64,000 nt of DNA from Mangrovicoccus sp. HB161399 (GCF_013184745.1 NZ_JAATVU010000011.1:1-64000); one strand, 5' to 3'. Numbered from the stretch's first letter, positions 34,461-44,158 are shown. Numbers and translations are program-made. The notes: a model not told the origin generated them from the letters alone.

Positions 34461-35009
34461 ATGAGGCAGGCATTTGCAATCGCGGCGGCACTCTGGGCTG
34501 CCGGTGGCGCGCATGCGGATCCCTACGAGATCTGCGCAGCGGCGGATGCCGCGACGCCGGGCTATTGCGACTGCGCCATCGTGACCGCGCAGGAATCCGG
34601 GATCGACGGCCCCGCGCTGGAGCAGCTGCTGGCCGATGACTGGGCCGCCATCCCGAAGGAAATCGCCGACCGGTTCAGCCTGATCGTGGTGGAATGCCTG
34701 CGCGCGACCGAGACCGCGCCCGCCAATCCGGCGCCCGTGCTTTCGGGCGGGCAGGGCGCCACCACCCCGCTCGACCAGCCGATGCCGCCGACCGGACGGG
34801 ACAGCATCGCGCCCGTGGTGCCGCCTGCGGAGCTGCCTTCGGCGGCGGGCGGCCCGGTCCAGCCCTCCGCCCCGGCGGAGCTGCCTTCGGACGGCGATGC
34901 CGGCCGCGCGATGCCCGCAGTCGATGCGCCCGCGCCCGGCGGCGGCGCGCCGGTGACCGTGCGCGAGACGCCGGAGCCGATGGCCCCGCTGGCGCCGACC
35001 GCGCATTGA
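34461..35009 (+). CDS. Secreted proline-rich protein
   Basis: A 182-residue exported protein with signal peptide (cleavage AHA-DP near residue 19). A small globular region with four cysteines (YEICAAADAATPGYCDCAI, and Cys at VVECL) is followed by a Pro/Ala-rich disordered tail with the partial repeat PAELPS. No family recognised. A TTAATATT element about 40 bp upstream may be its promoter. Converges with the AEC transporter. Confidence 0.7.
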   Translation: MRQAFAIAAALWAAGGAHADPYEICAAADAATPGYCDCAIVTAQESGIDGPALEQLLADDWAAIPKEIADRFSLIVVECLRATETAPANPAPVLSGGQGATTPLDQPMPPTGRDSIAPVVPPAELPSAAGGPVQPSAPAELPSDGDAGRAMPAVDAPAPGGGAPVTVRETPEPMAPLAPTAH

Positions 35010-35018
35010 GCGCGGGCG

Positions 35019-35948
35019 TCAGCCCAGAAGCTGCAGCCAGACCCAGGCCGTGACGACGCAGAAGGCGGTGCCCAGCAGCAGCGCGGTTGCCGCGACCCGG
35101 CGTGCCTTGCCGTACATGTCGGCGAAGAGATAGGCGTTCACCCCCGGCGCCATGGCCGCGGTGACGACGCCGTTTCTCAGCGTGTCATGCGGCACGCCGA
35201 GCGTGTTGCCGAGCCCCAGCGTGATCGCGGGATGCAGGATCAGCGACACGGCGACGACGAAGAGCGCCGTGGCCAGGTCGCCCTCGGGGCGGTAGCGCAC
35301 CAGCACGCCGCCCAGCCCGAACAGCGCGGCCGGCAGCGCGGCGCGGCGCATCAGCTCCAGAGCCGAGCTCATGACATCCGGCATCGGCAGGCCGGAGAGG
35401 TTGAAGATCAGCCCCAGCACGATGCCGATGATCAAGGAGTTGGAGAACATCGCCTTGAGGACCGAGCGCGCGGTCTCGGCTCGGGTCCGCCCGGCATTGC
35501 GCACCAGTTCCATCGCGGTGATGCCGACGAGATAGCAAAAGGGCGAGTGGATCGAGATGATCGAGAAGTTCGCCGCCAGAGAGGCCTCGCCATAGGCGCG
35601 CTCGCTGATCGGCAGGCCGAGCAGCAGCGAGTTGGAAAACAGGCAGCAGAAGCCGATGGCGATGCAGTCCTCCCAGGGGCGCGCGAACAGGAAGCGCGCG
35701 CCGAGGATGCCGACGGCAAAGCCCGAGACCGCGCCGATGTAGAAGCTGGCCAGCAGGCGGATGTCGAAGGACTGTGTCAGGTCCAGCTGCGAGATCGCCA
35801 GGAACAGCAGGCAGGGGATCGCGAATTTCTGGCTGAACACCATCAGCCCGTCGATCGAGGGCGTGCTGATCCATTTCCGGTAGGCGGCCAGGTAGCCGAA
35901 GCCGATGACGAAGAAGACGGGGAGGACGACCTCGATCAGCGCGCCCAT
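35019..35948 (-). CDS. AEC-family (auxin efflux carrier-like) transporter
   Basis: A 309-residue membrane protein with about ten helices in the bile-acid/auxin-carrier fold. GFGYLAAYRKWIS at the N-terminus and the crossover PALFGLGGVLVRY and PGVNAYLFADMY are typical. Bacterial members export or import organic acids such as malate; the substrate here is unknown. Its ATG overlaps the MBL gene stop by 1 nt, at the end of the holB-tatD run. Confidence 0.85.
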   Translation of the reverse strand: MGALIEVVLPVFFVIGFGYLAAYRKWISTPSIDGLMVFSQKFAIPCLLFLAISQLDLTQSFDIRLLASFYIGAVSGFAVGILGARFLFARPWEDCIAIGFCCLFSNSLLLGLPISERAYGEASLAANFSIISIHSPFCYLVGITAMELVRNAGRTRAETARSVLKAMFSNSLIIGIVLGLIFNLSGLPMPDVMSSALELMRRAALPAALFGLGGVLVRYRPEGDLATALFVVAVSLILHPAITLGLGNTLGVPHDTLRNGVVTAAMAPGVNAYLFADMYGKARRVAATALLLGTAFCVVTAWVWLQLLG

Positions 35949-36745
35949 CAGAGCGCGAAGCTCAGGCGCAGCCCGTCATGGGCGGGGATCACGTGCTCGG
36001 GCGTCTCGGCCGCGACGTCGTCATAGTCGAGGTCATGATGCATGTTGGTCAGAACGGCCTGCACCGGCTTCGCCCTTTCGATCCAGCCCAGGGTCTTCGC
36101 CAGATGCGAATGGCTCGGATGCGGCGTCCGGCGCAGCGCGTCGACGATCCAGCACCTGAGGCCTTCCAGCACCGGCCAGCTGTCCTCGGGAATGTCCGAG
36201 ACGTCGGGCAGGTAGGCGACATCCTCGAAGCGGAAGCCCTTGGCATGGATGCTGCCATGCTCCACGTCGAAGGGCACGAGCGTGACGGTGCCGCCCGCGC
36301 CCACGACGGAGAGCGGCCCCCGGATCGTGTGCATGTTGAGGATCGGCGGGTAGGGCGAGCCCTCGGGCGCCTGGAACGCATAGGCGAAGCGCACCAGCAG
36401 ATCCGTCTGCGTCTCGGGATCGGCCCAGACATTCAGCCGCGCGCGGGTGTTGAAGACGATCTGGCGCAGGTCGTCGAGCCCGTGGACATGGTCGGCATGG
36501 GCATGGGTGTAGACCACGCCGTCAAGCGCGCCGACGCCCGCATCCCAGAGCTGCTGGCGCATGTCGGGGCCGGTGTCGATCAGCACGCGTGTGGTGCCTT
36601 CGGAGCCTTCCTTCTCGATCAGCAGCGAGCAGCGGCGGCGGGTGTTCTTCGGATTGTCCGGGTTGCACTCGCCCCAGATGCCCCCCAGCCGCGGCACGCC
36701 GCCGGAGGAGCCGCAGCCGAGGATCGTGACATTGAGCGTGCTCAT
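35948..36745 (-). CDS. Metallo-beta-lactamase-fold hydrolase (PhnP-like)
   Basis: A 265-residue MBL-fold phosphodiesterase-like protein. The metal motif HAHADHVHGLDDLR is near residue 80, with further ligands in PFDVEHGS and a C-terminal H (EHVIPAHDG). It resembles PhnP, which hydrolyses ribosyl cyclic phosphates, but it sits in a housekeeping tatD-holB cluster, common in related bacteria, and not with phnM. The function is therefore left open. It overlaps tatD by 4 nt. Confidence 0.82.
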   Translation of the reverse strand: MSTLNVTILGCGSSGGVPRLGGIWGECNPDNPKNTRRRCSLLIEKEGSEGTTRVLIDTGPDMRQQLWDAGVGALDGVVYTHAHADHVHGLDDLRQIVFNTRARLNVWADPETQTDLLVRFAYAFQAPEGSPYPPILNMHTIRGPLSVVGAGGTVTLVPFDVEHGSIHAKGFRFEDVAYLPDVSDIPEDSWPVLEGLRCWIVDALRRTPHPSHSHLAKTLGWIERAKPVQAVLTNMHHDLDYDDVAAETPEHVIPAHDGLRLSFAL

Positions 36746-37551
36746 GCGGCTTCCCAGGCCGCGGCGCGGGCGAAGAGCCGGTCGAAATTGGCGGTGGTGG
36801 CGGCCGCGAATTCTTCGGGGGACAGGCCGAAGACCTCCGCACCGACCGCGGCGGTCTTGGCGACATAGGCCGGTTCGTTGCGCTTGCCGCGATGGGGGGG
36901 CGGCGCAAGGTAGGGGCTGTCGGTTTCCACGAGGATCCGTTCCAGCGGCGCCTTGGCGAAGATCGCGCGCAGCTCCTTGGAGCGCGGGAAGGCGGCGATC
37001 CCGGACATGGAGAGGTAGAAGCCCAGGTCCAGCGCCGCGTCTGCCAATGCCTCGGAGGAGGAGAAGCAGTGCATCACGCAGGAGTACCGGCCCGCGCGGT
37101 ATTCCTCGGCCAGGATCCGCGCCATGTCGTCGTCGGCGTCGCGGGCATGGATGATCAGCGGCAGCCCGGTGCGGCGGCAGGCCTCGATATGAAGCCGCAG
37201 GCTGTCCTGCTGCTTCGCGGCGCTTTCGGCCGTGTAGTGATAGTCGAGCCCGGTCTCGCCGATGCCGACGCATTTCGGGTGCTGCGCGACCTCGACCAGT
37301 TCCTCGACGGTGATCATCGGCAGCTCGGCCACGCTCATCGGATGGATGCCGTAGGCGAAGAATACCTGGTCGTAGCGCCCCGCGATGCCGCGCACCTTCT
37401 CCAGTCCGGCGGGCTTTGTGCAGATCGACACCATCCGTCCGATCCCGGCCTCGCCCGCGCGGGCGATCACCTCGTCCAGTTCGCCGTCGAAATCCGGGAA
37501 ATCGAGATGGCAGTGGCTGTCGACAAGATGGGGGCTGGAGGGGGCAATCAT
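36742..37551 (-). CDS. tatD: TatD-family metal-dependent hydrolase
   Basis: A 269-residue TIM-barrel nuclease/hydrolase. Metal and active-site motifs: VDSHCHLDF (N-terminus), GETGLDYHY, IHARDADDD, VMHCFSS and ETDSPYLAP. TatD proteins have 3'-5' exonuclease activity and roles in DNA repair and quality control. Stops and starts overlap the MBL gene (4 nt) and holB (1 nt). Confidence 0.93.
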   Translation of the reverse strand: MIAPSSPHLVDSHCHLDFPDFDGELDEVIARAGEAGIGRMVSICTKPAGLEKVRGIAGRYDQVFFAYGIHPMSVAELPMITVEELVEVAQHPKCVGIGETGLDYHYTAESAAKQQDSLRLHIEACRRTGLPLIIHARDADDDMARILAEEYRAGRYSCVMHCFSSSEALADAALDLGFYLSMSGIAAFPRSKELRAIFAKAPLERILVETDSPYLAPPPHRGKRNEPAYVAKTAAVGAEVFGLSPEEFAAATTANFDRLFARAAAWEAA

Positions 37552-38690
37552 TACACGTGTCCGGTCTGGAAGAGCGCCTGGGACGCCGTGGCGTCGAGCG
37601 TGTGTATCATATCGAGGATGAGGCTACCGGGGTCAAGGTTCACCGCGGTCCCATGGGCCAGCCGCCCGGCGATGCGCGCCTGCGCCCCGGCCCAGGCCTG
37701 CGCGGCAGCATGGTCCGGCGACAGGCGGCACAGCGCGGCCTGCGTTTCGGGCGGCAGATCCTCCGGCGCGCGTCCGGTCACGCCCGCGCGCGCCAGGTCG
37801 GCCAGGATCGTGCCCAGCAGTTCCTGCATCAGCAGCCGTTGCGGTTCCGCCTCTCGCGGGGCCAGCATCTCGGCCAGCGCCAGCGCCAGCCCGCGGTCAT
37901 GGTCGGGCATGCCCGCCGCCAGCCGCAGCATCGTGTCGTAGAGCGCCAGCCCGTCGAGCTGGGAGAGCCCGACCGCGGTGCCGACCGAGCCGCCCGCCAG
38001 CCGGGCAAGGCGTTCGACCGCGACCTGTTCGCCGGGAATGTCGGCGCCGGTGCGCGCCAGCGCGTCGGCCAGCGCGGCCGGGGCCAGCGGCTGCAGCCGC
38101 AGCACGCGGCAGCGCGAGCGGATCGTCGGCAGGAGCCGCCCGGGCTGATGGCTGACGAGGATCAGCACGGTGTCCCTCGGCGGTTCCTCCAGCAGCTTCA
38201 GCAGCGCGTTGGCCGCGGACGGGTTCATGTCGTCGGCAGCATCGACGATCACCACGCGGGCTCCGCCGTCGGTCGCGGACATCGAGAAGAACCGCTTCAG
38301 CGCACGGATCGCATCGACGGGGATCTCGGCCTTCAGCCTTCCGGTCTTCTCGTCGAAGGGGCGGCGCACGAGGCTCAGCCGCGGCTCGGACAGCGCCATG
38401 ACGCGGCGGACGACCGGGTGATCCGGATCGGCATGAAGGTCGGCGGGCACCGGCTCGGGGCCGAACATGCCGCCGCCGGGCTCGCGGGCCAGGATCGCGC
38501 GCGCCATGGCCCAGGCCAGCGTAGCCTTGCCGGTGCCCTTCGGCCCGGTGATCAGCCAGCCATGGTGCATCCGCTCGCTGCCGATCGCCTGCGCGACCTC
38601 TGCCAGCACCGCGTCATGGCCGAAGATCCGCGCCGTCTCGCGCGGATGGGGCGTGTCGGGGAGCCGGTCCGGCTCGGGGCGGTCGTTCAT
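37551..38690 (-). CDS. holB: DNA polymerase III delta-prime subunit
   Basis: A 379-residue AAA+ clamp-loader subunit. Walker A-like LITGPKGTGKATLAWA near residue 45, VIVDAADDMNPSAANALLK (Walker B region), and the sensor-1 LILVSHQPGRLLPTIRSRC motif. The long open frame runs a few codons upstream, but MNDRPEPDR at 38690 overlaps the tmk stop by 4 nt and is the natural start. Order tmk-holB-tatD is widely conserved. Confidence 0.93.
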   Translation of the reverse strand: MNDRPEPDRLPDTPHPRETARIFGHDAVLAEVAQAIGSERMHHGWLITGPKGTGKATLAWAMARAILAREPGGGMFGPEPVPADLHADPDHPVVRRVMALSEPRLSLVRRPFDEKTGRLKAEIPVDAIRALKRFFSMSATDGGARVVIVDAADDMNPSAANALLKLLEEPPRDTVLILVSHQPGRLLPTIRSRCRVLRLQPLAPAALADALARTGADIPGEQVAVERLARLAGGSVGTAVGLSQLDGLALYDTMLRLAAGMPDHDRGLALALAEMLAPREAEPQRLLMQELLGTILADLARAGVTGRAPEDLPPETQAALCRLSPDHAAAQAWAGAQARIAGRLAHGTAVNLDPGSLILDMIHTLDATASQALFQTGHV

Positions 38691-39316
38691 GCAGGGGCCC
38701 ATCCCAGCGCGTCGAGCACCCGCGCGGCAACCTCGTCCGGGTCGCCCGCGGCGTCGATCACCCGGCAGCGGCCGGGCGCGGCTGCGGCGATGCCGAGGAA
38801 GCCCGCGCGCAGCTTTTCCTGGAATTCCAGCCCGAAGCCCTCGAACCGGTCCTCGCTGCCCGCGCGCCCGGGGCTGCGGGTGCGCGCCAGCGCGGTGGCC
38901 GGGTCCATGTCGAAGATCAGCGTGACGTCGGGTTCGCGCCCGATCATCATCTCATGCAGCCGGTCGACCAGAGCGCGCAGGTCGCCCCGCGTGCTGCCCT
39001 GGTAGACCCGTGTCGAGTCGGCGAAACGGTCGGTGATCACCGTCTCGCCGCGGTCCAGCGCCGGGTCGATCAGCCGCTCGAGGTGGTCGCGCCGCGCGGC
39101 GGTGAACAGCAGGAGCTCGGTCTCCGCCGACCAGCGGCCGGGCTCCCCGGTCAGCACCAGCTGGCGGATCTCCTCGGCGCCGGGCGAACCGCCCGGTTCC
39201 CGCGTCAGCACCACCGGCAGGCCGCGCTCCCGCAGGGTCGCAGCCAGCCGCCCGGCCTGGGTGGACTTGCCCGAGCCGTCGATGCCTTCGAAGCTGATGA
39301 AGCGGCCGCGGCTCAA
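38687..39316 (-). CDS. tmk: Thymidylate kinase
   Basis: Tmk (209 aa) phosphorylates dTMP. P-loop FISFEGIDGSGKSTQ, the DRF motif TVITDRFADSTRVYQG and LID RTRSPGRAGSEDRFE are all present. The start is TTG at 39316 (TTG AGC CGC GGC), overlapping the carboxypeptidase stop as TTTTGA. No ATG or GTG is available near the P-loop, and the upstream in-frame sequence is the shadow of dacC. Confidence 0.92.
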   Translation of the reverse strand: MSRGRFISFEGIDGSGKSTQAGRLAATLRERGLPVVLTREPGGSPGAEEIRQLVLTGEPGRWSAETELLLFTAARRDHLERLIDPALDRGETVITDRFADSTRVYQGSTRGDLRALVDRLHEMMIGREPDVTLIFDMDPATALARTRSPGRAGSEDRFEGFGLEFQEKLRAGFLGIAAAAPGRCRVIDAAGDPDEVAARVLDALGWAPA

Positions 39317-40479
39317 AACAGCCCCTGCACCTGGCCGATCAGCTTCTGCGCCAGCACGTTGGTCGCGGTGCGCACGCGCGGCACGAAGCCGCCGCGGATC
39401 ACGTCGCGGTCGGAGACCAGCGGGATATGCGCATCCGGCAGCCCCTCGCGGCGCACCACCAGGTCGGCGACCGGCTCGCCGGCGGCAATCGGCGCCTCGA
39501 GCGGGCCGGTGAACTCGACCGTCGCGGTCATCTCGCCGAGATTGATCGCCGGCACCAGGACCGAGGCATCCTCGGGCGCGACCAGGCCGATTTCCTGCAC
39601 GTCGCCCATCCAGACCGGCGCGGCGGCGACCTTCTGGCCCTTCTCCAGCAGGTCGGTCTTGACGAACTGGCGGAAGGCCCAGCTGACGATCCGCTCGCCT
39701 TCCTCGGCACGGGATTCGGCGGAGGGCAGGCCGGACATCACGAAGACGATGCGGCGGTCGCCCTGCATGGCGGAGCCGACCAGGCCGTAGCCCGCCTCGG
39801 AGGTGTGGCCGGTCTTCAGCCCGTCGGCGCCGATGCCGAGCCCGAGCAGCGGGTTGCGGTTGAACCGGTTCTGCGGCGCGCGGCCGTCGAAATCCCATTC
39901 GGGGATGGAGAAATAGCCGTAGTATTCCGGGAAGTCCTCGATGATGTGCGTGGCGAGGACCGCCAGGTCATGCGTGCTCATCCGGTGGATCGGGTTCGGC
40001 CAGCCGCTGGCATTTGCGAAGGTCGACTGGGTCATGCCCAGATCCTGCGCCCGCTGGTTCATCAGCCGCGCAAAGGCGTCCTCGGTTCCGGCCAGCCCCT
40101 CGGCCACGACCACGGTCGCGTCATTGCCGGACTGGACGATGATCCCGTGCAGCAGCTCGTCCACGGTGGGGCGGTCGCGCTCGTTGAGGAACATGGTGGA
40201 GCCGCCCATCTCGCGCGCCTTGGTCGAGACGCCGAAGCGGGTGTCGAGGGAGACGTTCGGATTGTCGCGCAGCGCTTCGAACAGCATGTAGACCGTCATC
40301 AGCTTCGACATCGATGCGGGCGGCAGCGGAATGTCGGCGTTCTTGTTCAGCAGAACGGTGCCTGTCGTCAGGTCGACGACATAGGCGGATGTCGCCTGGG
40401 TCTCGAATTCGGCGCGCGCCGGAACCGCAGCGGTGCAGGCGGGGAGAAGGAAGACCAGGGTGAGCAGCAGACGGATCAT
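39313..40479 (-). CDS. dacC: D-alanyl-D-alanine carboxypeptidase (PBP5/6 type)
   Basis: A 388-residue low-molecular-weight PBP with signal peptide (MIRLLLTLVFLLPACTA). Catalytic motifs: S-x-x-K in PASMSKLMTVY, S-G-N in VQSGNDATV and K-T-G in LKTGHTSEAG. A C-terminal PBP5-like beta domain follows. It trims the terminal D-Ala of peptidoglycan stem peptides. First gene of the dac-tmk-holB-tatD-MBL-AEC run; its upstream region is the tandem repeat. Confidence 0.92.
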   Translation of the reverse strand: MIRLLLTLVFLLPACTAAVPARAEFETQATSAYVVDLTTGTVLLNKNADIPLPPASMSKLMTVYMLFEALRDNPNVSLDTRFGVSTKAREMGGSTMFLNERDRPTVDELLHGIIVQSGNDATVVVAEGLAGTEDAFARLMNQRAQDLGMTQSTFANASGWPNPIHRMSTHDLAVLATHIIEDFPEYYGYFSIPEWDFDGRAPQNRFNRNPLLGLGIGADGLKTGHTSEAGYGLVGSAMQGDRRIVFVMSGLPSAESRAEEGERIVSWAFRQFVKTDLLEKGQKVAAAPVWMGDVQEIGLVAPEDASVLVPAINLGEMTATVEFTGPLEAPIAAGEPVADLVVRREGLPDAHIPLVSDRDVIRGGFVPRVRTATNVLAQKLIGQVQGLF

Positions 40480-40584
40480 GGGAACTCCCTTATGGGTCGT
40501 GCTGCCCCTCTATAGCGCGCTGCGGCGCAGCTTCAAACCCGCGCGCGGCATTTCGCTGACATTGCGGCGGGCCGCGGAGCGGAT

Positions 40585-41009
40585 TTTCGGGGGAGAGGCT
40601 TGAGGTCCCGGGGCTCCGCGGTGTGGGGGCAATGAGGCTCGGCCCCGGGACCTGGTCGCTTGCTTGCGATGGGGACGTTCTAGTCCCGCAGCGTGGCGGC
40701 CCCGGGGAGGCGGAGGGGCGGGCCGCGGGTCATTTCGCGGCGGAAATGGGGCAGCCCGCGGATGCGCACCGGAAGACCGGCGGAAGGCCGGCTGCGCCAC
40801 TGGCGCTGTCCCTTGCGGGGAGCAGGAACCGGTGACTGCAGTTTCGGGGGAGAGGCTTGAGGTCCCGGGGCTCCGCGGCGTGGGGGCAATGAGGCTCGGC
40901 CCCGGGACCTGGTCGCTTGCTTGCGATGGGGCTGTTCTAGCCCCGCTGCATGGCGGCACCGGGGAGCCGCTGCGGCGGCTCCGGGATCATTTCGCGGCCA
41001 AAATGGGGC
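40585..41009. repeat. Tandem direct repeat (period 257 bp) with conserved hairpins
   Basis: Two copies start at 40585 and 40842. Over the first ~105 bp they differ at only a handful of bases, and similarity continues to about 168 bp. Each copy has a perfect 12-bp inverted repeat AGGTCCCGGGGC / GCCCCGGGACCT (40603-40614/40642-40653; 40860-40871/40899-40910). A second small hairpin follows (40672-40687; 40928-40944), then a third, CATTTC..GAAATG (40731-40748; 40988-41005). A short open frame MRLGPGTWSLACDG runs in phase in both. It fills the gap between hslU and the dac promoter. Other parts of 40480-41045 show nothing. Confidence 0.85.
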
Positions 41010-41045
41010 GCCGCCGCCGGGAAGCGGCCGCGCCCGGAACCGGCG

Positions 41046-42359
41046 TCAGAGCACGTAGCGGCTGAGATCGGCCGAGCCCGCCAACTCGCCCAGGCGGTCC
41101 TCGACGAAGGCGCCGTCCACGGTCACGGCGGAACCGGGCTGGTCGGGCGCGGTGAAGCTCAGTTCCTCGAAGACCCGCTCCAGCACGGTATGCAGGCGCC
41201 GCGCGCCGATATTCTCCACTGACCGGTTCACCTCGGCCGCGATCCGCGCCAGCGCGGCGATCCCGTCTTCGGTGAAGGTCACGTCGACCTCCTCGGTCGC
41301 CATCAGCGCGGCATACTGCCGGGTCAGCGCGTTGTCGGTCTCGGTCAGGATGCGGGTGAAGTCGCCTTCGGTCAGCGCGCGCAGCTCGACCCGGATCGGC
41401 AGGCGGCCCTGGAGCTCCGGCAGCAGGTCCGAGGGCTTGGCGATGTGGAAGGCGCCCGAGGCGATGAACAGGATGTGGTCGGTCTTCACCGCGCCGTACT
41501 TGGTGTTGACCACCGTGCCCTCGATCAGCGGCAGCAGGTCGCGCTGCACGCCCTCGCGGCTGACATCGGCGCCGCGCGCTTCCTGGCGGGCGCAGACCTT
41601 GTCGATCTCGTCGAGGAAGACGATGCCGTTCTGTTCCACCGCGTGGACGGCGGCGCGGTTCACCGTCTCGTCGTCCAGCAGCTTGTCCGCTTCCTCGCTC
41701 AGCAGGACGTCGTGGCTGTCGGCCACGGTCATCTTGCGGGTCACCTTGCGGCCGCCGAAGGCCTTGCCGAAGATGTCGCCCAGGTTCATGCCGCCCATTC
41801 CCCCCATGCCGCCGGGCTGGCCGGGGATGTCCATCATCGGGAACGGCGAGGAGGTGTCCGAGATCTCCAGCTCGATCTCGTGCCCGTCCAGCTCGCCCGA
41901 GCGCAGCTTCTCGCGGAACCGCTCGCGCGTGCCCTCGCGCGCGTCCTTGCCGGCGATCGCCTCGATCACGCGGTCCTCGGCCGCCTGCTGGGCCCGCGCC
42001 TTGACGTCCTCGCGCATCTGCTCGCGGGTCATCGAGATGGAGCTTTCCACGAGGTCGCGGATGATCTGCTCCACGTCGCGGCCGACATAGCCGACCTCGG
42101 TGAACTTCGTCGCTTCGACCTTCAGGAACGGCGCTTTCGCCAGCTTGGCCAGGCGGCGGCTGATCTCGGTCTTGCCCACGCCGGTCGGGCCGATCATCAG
42201 GATGTTCTTCGGATAGACCTCCTCGCGCATTGCCGGGTCGAGCTGCTTGCGCCGCCAGCGGTTGCGCAGCGCCACGGCCACGGCCCGCTTGGCCTCTTTC
42301 TGGCCGATGATGAAGCGGTCGAGTTCGGAAACGATTTCGCGGGGCGTGAGCGTGGTCAT
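41046..42359 (-). CDS. hslU: ATP-dependent protease ATPase subunit HslU
   Basis: HslU (437 aa) is the unfoldase of the HslUV protease. Walker [15 protein letters not shown] is near residue 55, the I-domain is Gly/Met-rich ([13 protein letters not shown]), Walker B and sensor [10 protein letters not shown] follow, and the C-terminus ends ADLSRYVL, the tail that docks into HslV. The start [13 protein letters not shown] at 42359 is standard. HslV lies 858 bp away instead of adjacent. Confidence 0.96.
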   Translation of the reverse strand: MTTLTPREIVSELDRFIIGQKEAKRAVAVALRNRWRRKQLDPAMREEVYPKNILMIGPTGVGKTEISRRLAKLAKAPFLKVEATKFTEVGYVGRDVEQIIRDLVESSISMTREQMREDVKARAQQAAEDRVIEAIAGKDAREGTRERFREKLRSGELDGHEIELEISDTSSPFPMMDIPGQPGGMGGMGGMNLGDIFGKAFGGRKVTRKMTVADSHDVLLSEEADKLLDDETVNRAAVHAVEQNGIVFLDEIDKVCARQEARGADVSREGVQRDLLPLIEGTVVNTKYGAVKTDHILFIASGAFHIAKPSDLLPELQGRLPIRVELRALTEGDFTRILTETDNALTRQYAALMATEEVDVTFTEDGIAALARIAAEVNRSVENIGARRLHTVLERVFEELSFTAPDQPGSAVTVDGAFVEDRLGELAGSADLSRYVL

Positions 42360-43217
42360 GGGGCCTCTTTCCTCTGTTGGAGGGCCATGTATGCCGCAGG
42401 GCGGCCGGTGCCAAGGGGCGGGGGCCGCTTCCGGCACGGCGCCGCCGGTTCAGCGCGGCGCCGGGATTTCCCGCGCGGCCGACACCGGCAGGCGCCAAGG
42501 GGTGGGACCGCGGATGCCGTGCCGCATGGGATCGGACACGTTGCGCCGCGGGCAGATCGCTCAGGAGCCCAAGCGTCCTGCGGCGCGCTCGGTGGTGCGG
42601 GCACCTTGCTCCAGCGGCAGCATCCCGCCATGGGCGGTTCTGCCCGGACCGGCATCGAAGGAGAGCGCCGACAAGGTCCGGCTGCCGTCACGGAGCGTGA
42701 TCCGCCGTGCCGCGCGGCGCGGCGGCAGGCCGTGGAGCTTGCGCAGGTGCAAGACGCCGGACCCGATTGGCCGGAGCGTTGCGGACAAGGGGTGCAGAGG
42801 ACGCCGGCAGCGCTGCGGTCATTGTCCCCGGCGGAGCGCAGGTACGGCGCCAGTGCGATGGTGCCGTGCCGTCGCGGCGCGACCGTGCACGGCACTGCCG
42901 GTCCCGAATTCCGCGGTCCGGAGCAGTGCGCGGCAGGCAGGCACGGGGAAAGGCCCGCTGCCATGCCGGGCGGCCATCAGGTCTGAGCCATTGCGGCGAG
43001 TTCCGCGGCGCTCCGGCCGCGGGGGCCCGGATCGGGCCCGGACCGGCAGGCCGGGGCGGCGAACGCATCCGCCGGATCCAAGCTCCACGGCTTCGGCAGC
43101 ACGGCCACGCGCATCCTGCGGGGGATGGCGCTGCAAGCCTGGCGCGCCTGCCGGGCGCTGCGGCTGGAAGTCTTCACGGGAGAGGGGCCGGGGAGAGGGC
43201 ATCCCTCTCCCCGCAGG
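42360..43217. other. Long gap between hslV and hslU
   Basis: These genes normally sit side by side; here 858 bp separate them. No frame has convincing coding character. The best is a 45-codon frame MRVAVLPKPWSLDPADAF... on the minus strand ending at 42977, with good third-position GC but no clear ribosome site. Minus-strand fragments in different frames (42819-42980, 42561-42788) could be pieces of one decayed gene. A repetitive-type palindrome lies at 43190-43212. Confidence 0.5.
43190..43212. repeat. Palindrome GGGGAGAGGG/CCCTCTCCCC
   Basis: A perfect 10-bp stem with a CAT loop, 5 bp past the hslV stop. The same stem occurs at 59396-59420, so this belongs to a dispersed palindromic element and may also act as a terminator for hslV. 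Confidence 0.65.
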
Positions 43218-43772
43218 TCAGGCGGAGATCGCCTCGACCGTGAGATTGCCGTTGGTGAAGACGCAGATGTCGGATGCGATCGCCATGGCCTTGCGGGCCA
43301 CCGTCTCGGCATCGTGATCGGTCTCCATCAGGCCGCGGGCGGCGGCCAGGGCGTACATGCCGCCCGAACCGATCGCCGCGATGTCGTGTTCCGGCTCCAG
43401 CACGTCGCCCGCGCCGGTGATTACGTAGAGATCCCTGCCGTCGGTGACGATCAGCATCGCCTCCAGCTTCTGCAGGTACTTGTCCGTGCGCCAGTCCTTG
43501 GCCAGCTCCACAGCCGCGCGGGCGAGCTGCCCGGGCGTGGCTTCGAGCTTCGCCTCCAGCCGCTCGAGCAGCGTGAAGGCATCGGCCGTGGAGCCCGCGA
43601 ACCCCGCGACCACGTCATGGCCTCCGGGCGACAGGCGGCGCACCTTGCGGGCCGTGCCTTTGATCACCGTGTTGCCGAGCGAAACCTGGCCATCGCCTGC
43701 GACGACGACCTGGTTCCCCTTGCGCACGCCGATGATCGTCGTGCCGTGCCAGCCGGGGAAGTCCTCGCTCAT
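43218..43772 (-). CDS. hslV: ATP-dependent protease peptidase subunit HslV
   Basis: HslV (184 aa) is the threonine peptidase partner of HslU. The catalytic Thr follows a short propeptide in [33 protein letters not shown] and the C-terminal [11 protein letters not shown] are typical. Start [10 protein letters not shown] is 4 nt past the trxA stop. Separated from hslU by an unusual gap. Confidence 0.96.
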   Translation of the reverse strand: MSEDFPGWHGTTIIGVRKGNQVVVAGDGQVSLGNTVIKGTARKVRRLSPGGHDVVAGFAGSTADAFTLLERLEAKLEATPGQLARAAVELAKDWRTDKYLQKLEAMLIVTDGRDLYVITGAGDVLEPEHDIAAIGSGGMYALAAARGLMETDHDAETVARKAMAIASDICVFTNGNLTVEAISA

Positions 43773-43776
43773 CGGA

Positions 43777-44097
43777 TCAGAGCGCGCTGTCGATCCAGCT
43801 CTGCAGCGTGGCTTTCGGGGCCGCGCCGGTCTTGTTCGACACGACCTGTCCGTCCTTGAACAGGAACAGGGCCGGGATGCCGCGGACGCCGAGCTTGGCC
43901 GGGGAGACCGGGTTCTCGTCGACATTGACCTTCACGATCTTGACCTTGTCGCCGTATTCCTTGGCCAGCTCTTCGAGGGCCGGGCCGATCTGGCGGCAGG
44001 GGCCGCACCATTCCGCCCAGAAATCGACGACGACGGGGACGTCGGCCTTGACGACTTCGGAATCGAAAGTGTTGTCGGTGACTGCAACGGTTGCCAT
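43777..44097 (-). CDS. trxA: Thioredoxin
   Basis: A 106-residue thioredoxin with the redox motif [10 protein letters not shown] and cis-proline segment [14 protein letters not shown] general disulfide reductase of the cytoplasm. It lies between addA and hslV in a conserved order and 61 bp after addA. Confidence 0.97.
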   Translation of the reverse strand: MATVAVTDNTFDSEVVKADVPVVVDFWAEWCGPCRQIGPALEELAKEYGDKVKIVKVNVDENPVSPAKLGVRGIPALFLFKDGQVVSNKTGAAPKATLQSWIDSAL

Positions 44098-44158
44098 GGG
44101 TGCCTCCTTGGCGTGTAACTCAGGCTGGCCCCCTACCTAGGCGAGGCCAGAGCATCAA

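Noticed and set aside
40623-40835. A 70-codon frame inside repeat copy 1 as a real gene.
   Set aside because: It is kept in phase for about 40 codons in copy 2, but with many amino-acid changes and no ribosome site; noted in the repeat entry only.
40585-41009. A CRISPR array or insertion sequence.
   Set aside because: Only two long copies, with no short regular repeat-spacer pattern, transposase or target-site duplication.
42819-43202. A 127-codon minus-strand frame between hslV and hslU.
   Set aside because: Composition is Arg/Pro-rich and no homologue is recognised; mentioned only as possible decayed sequence.
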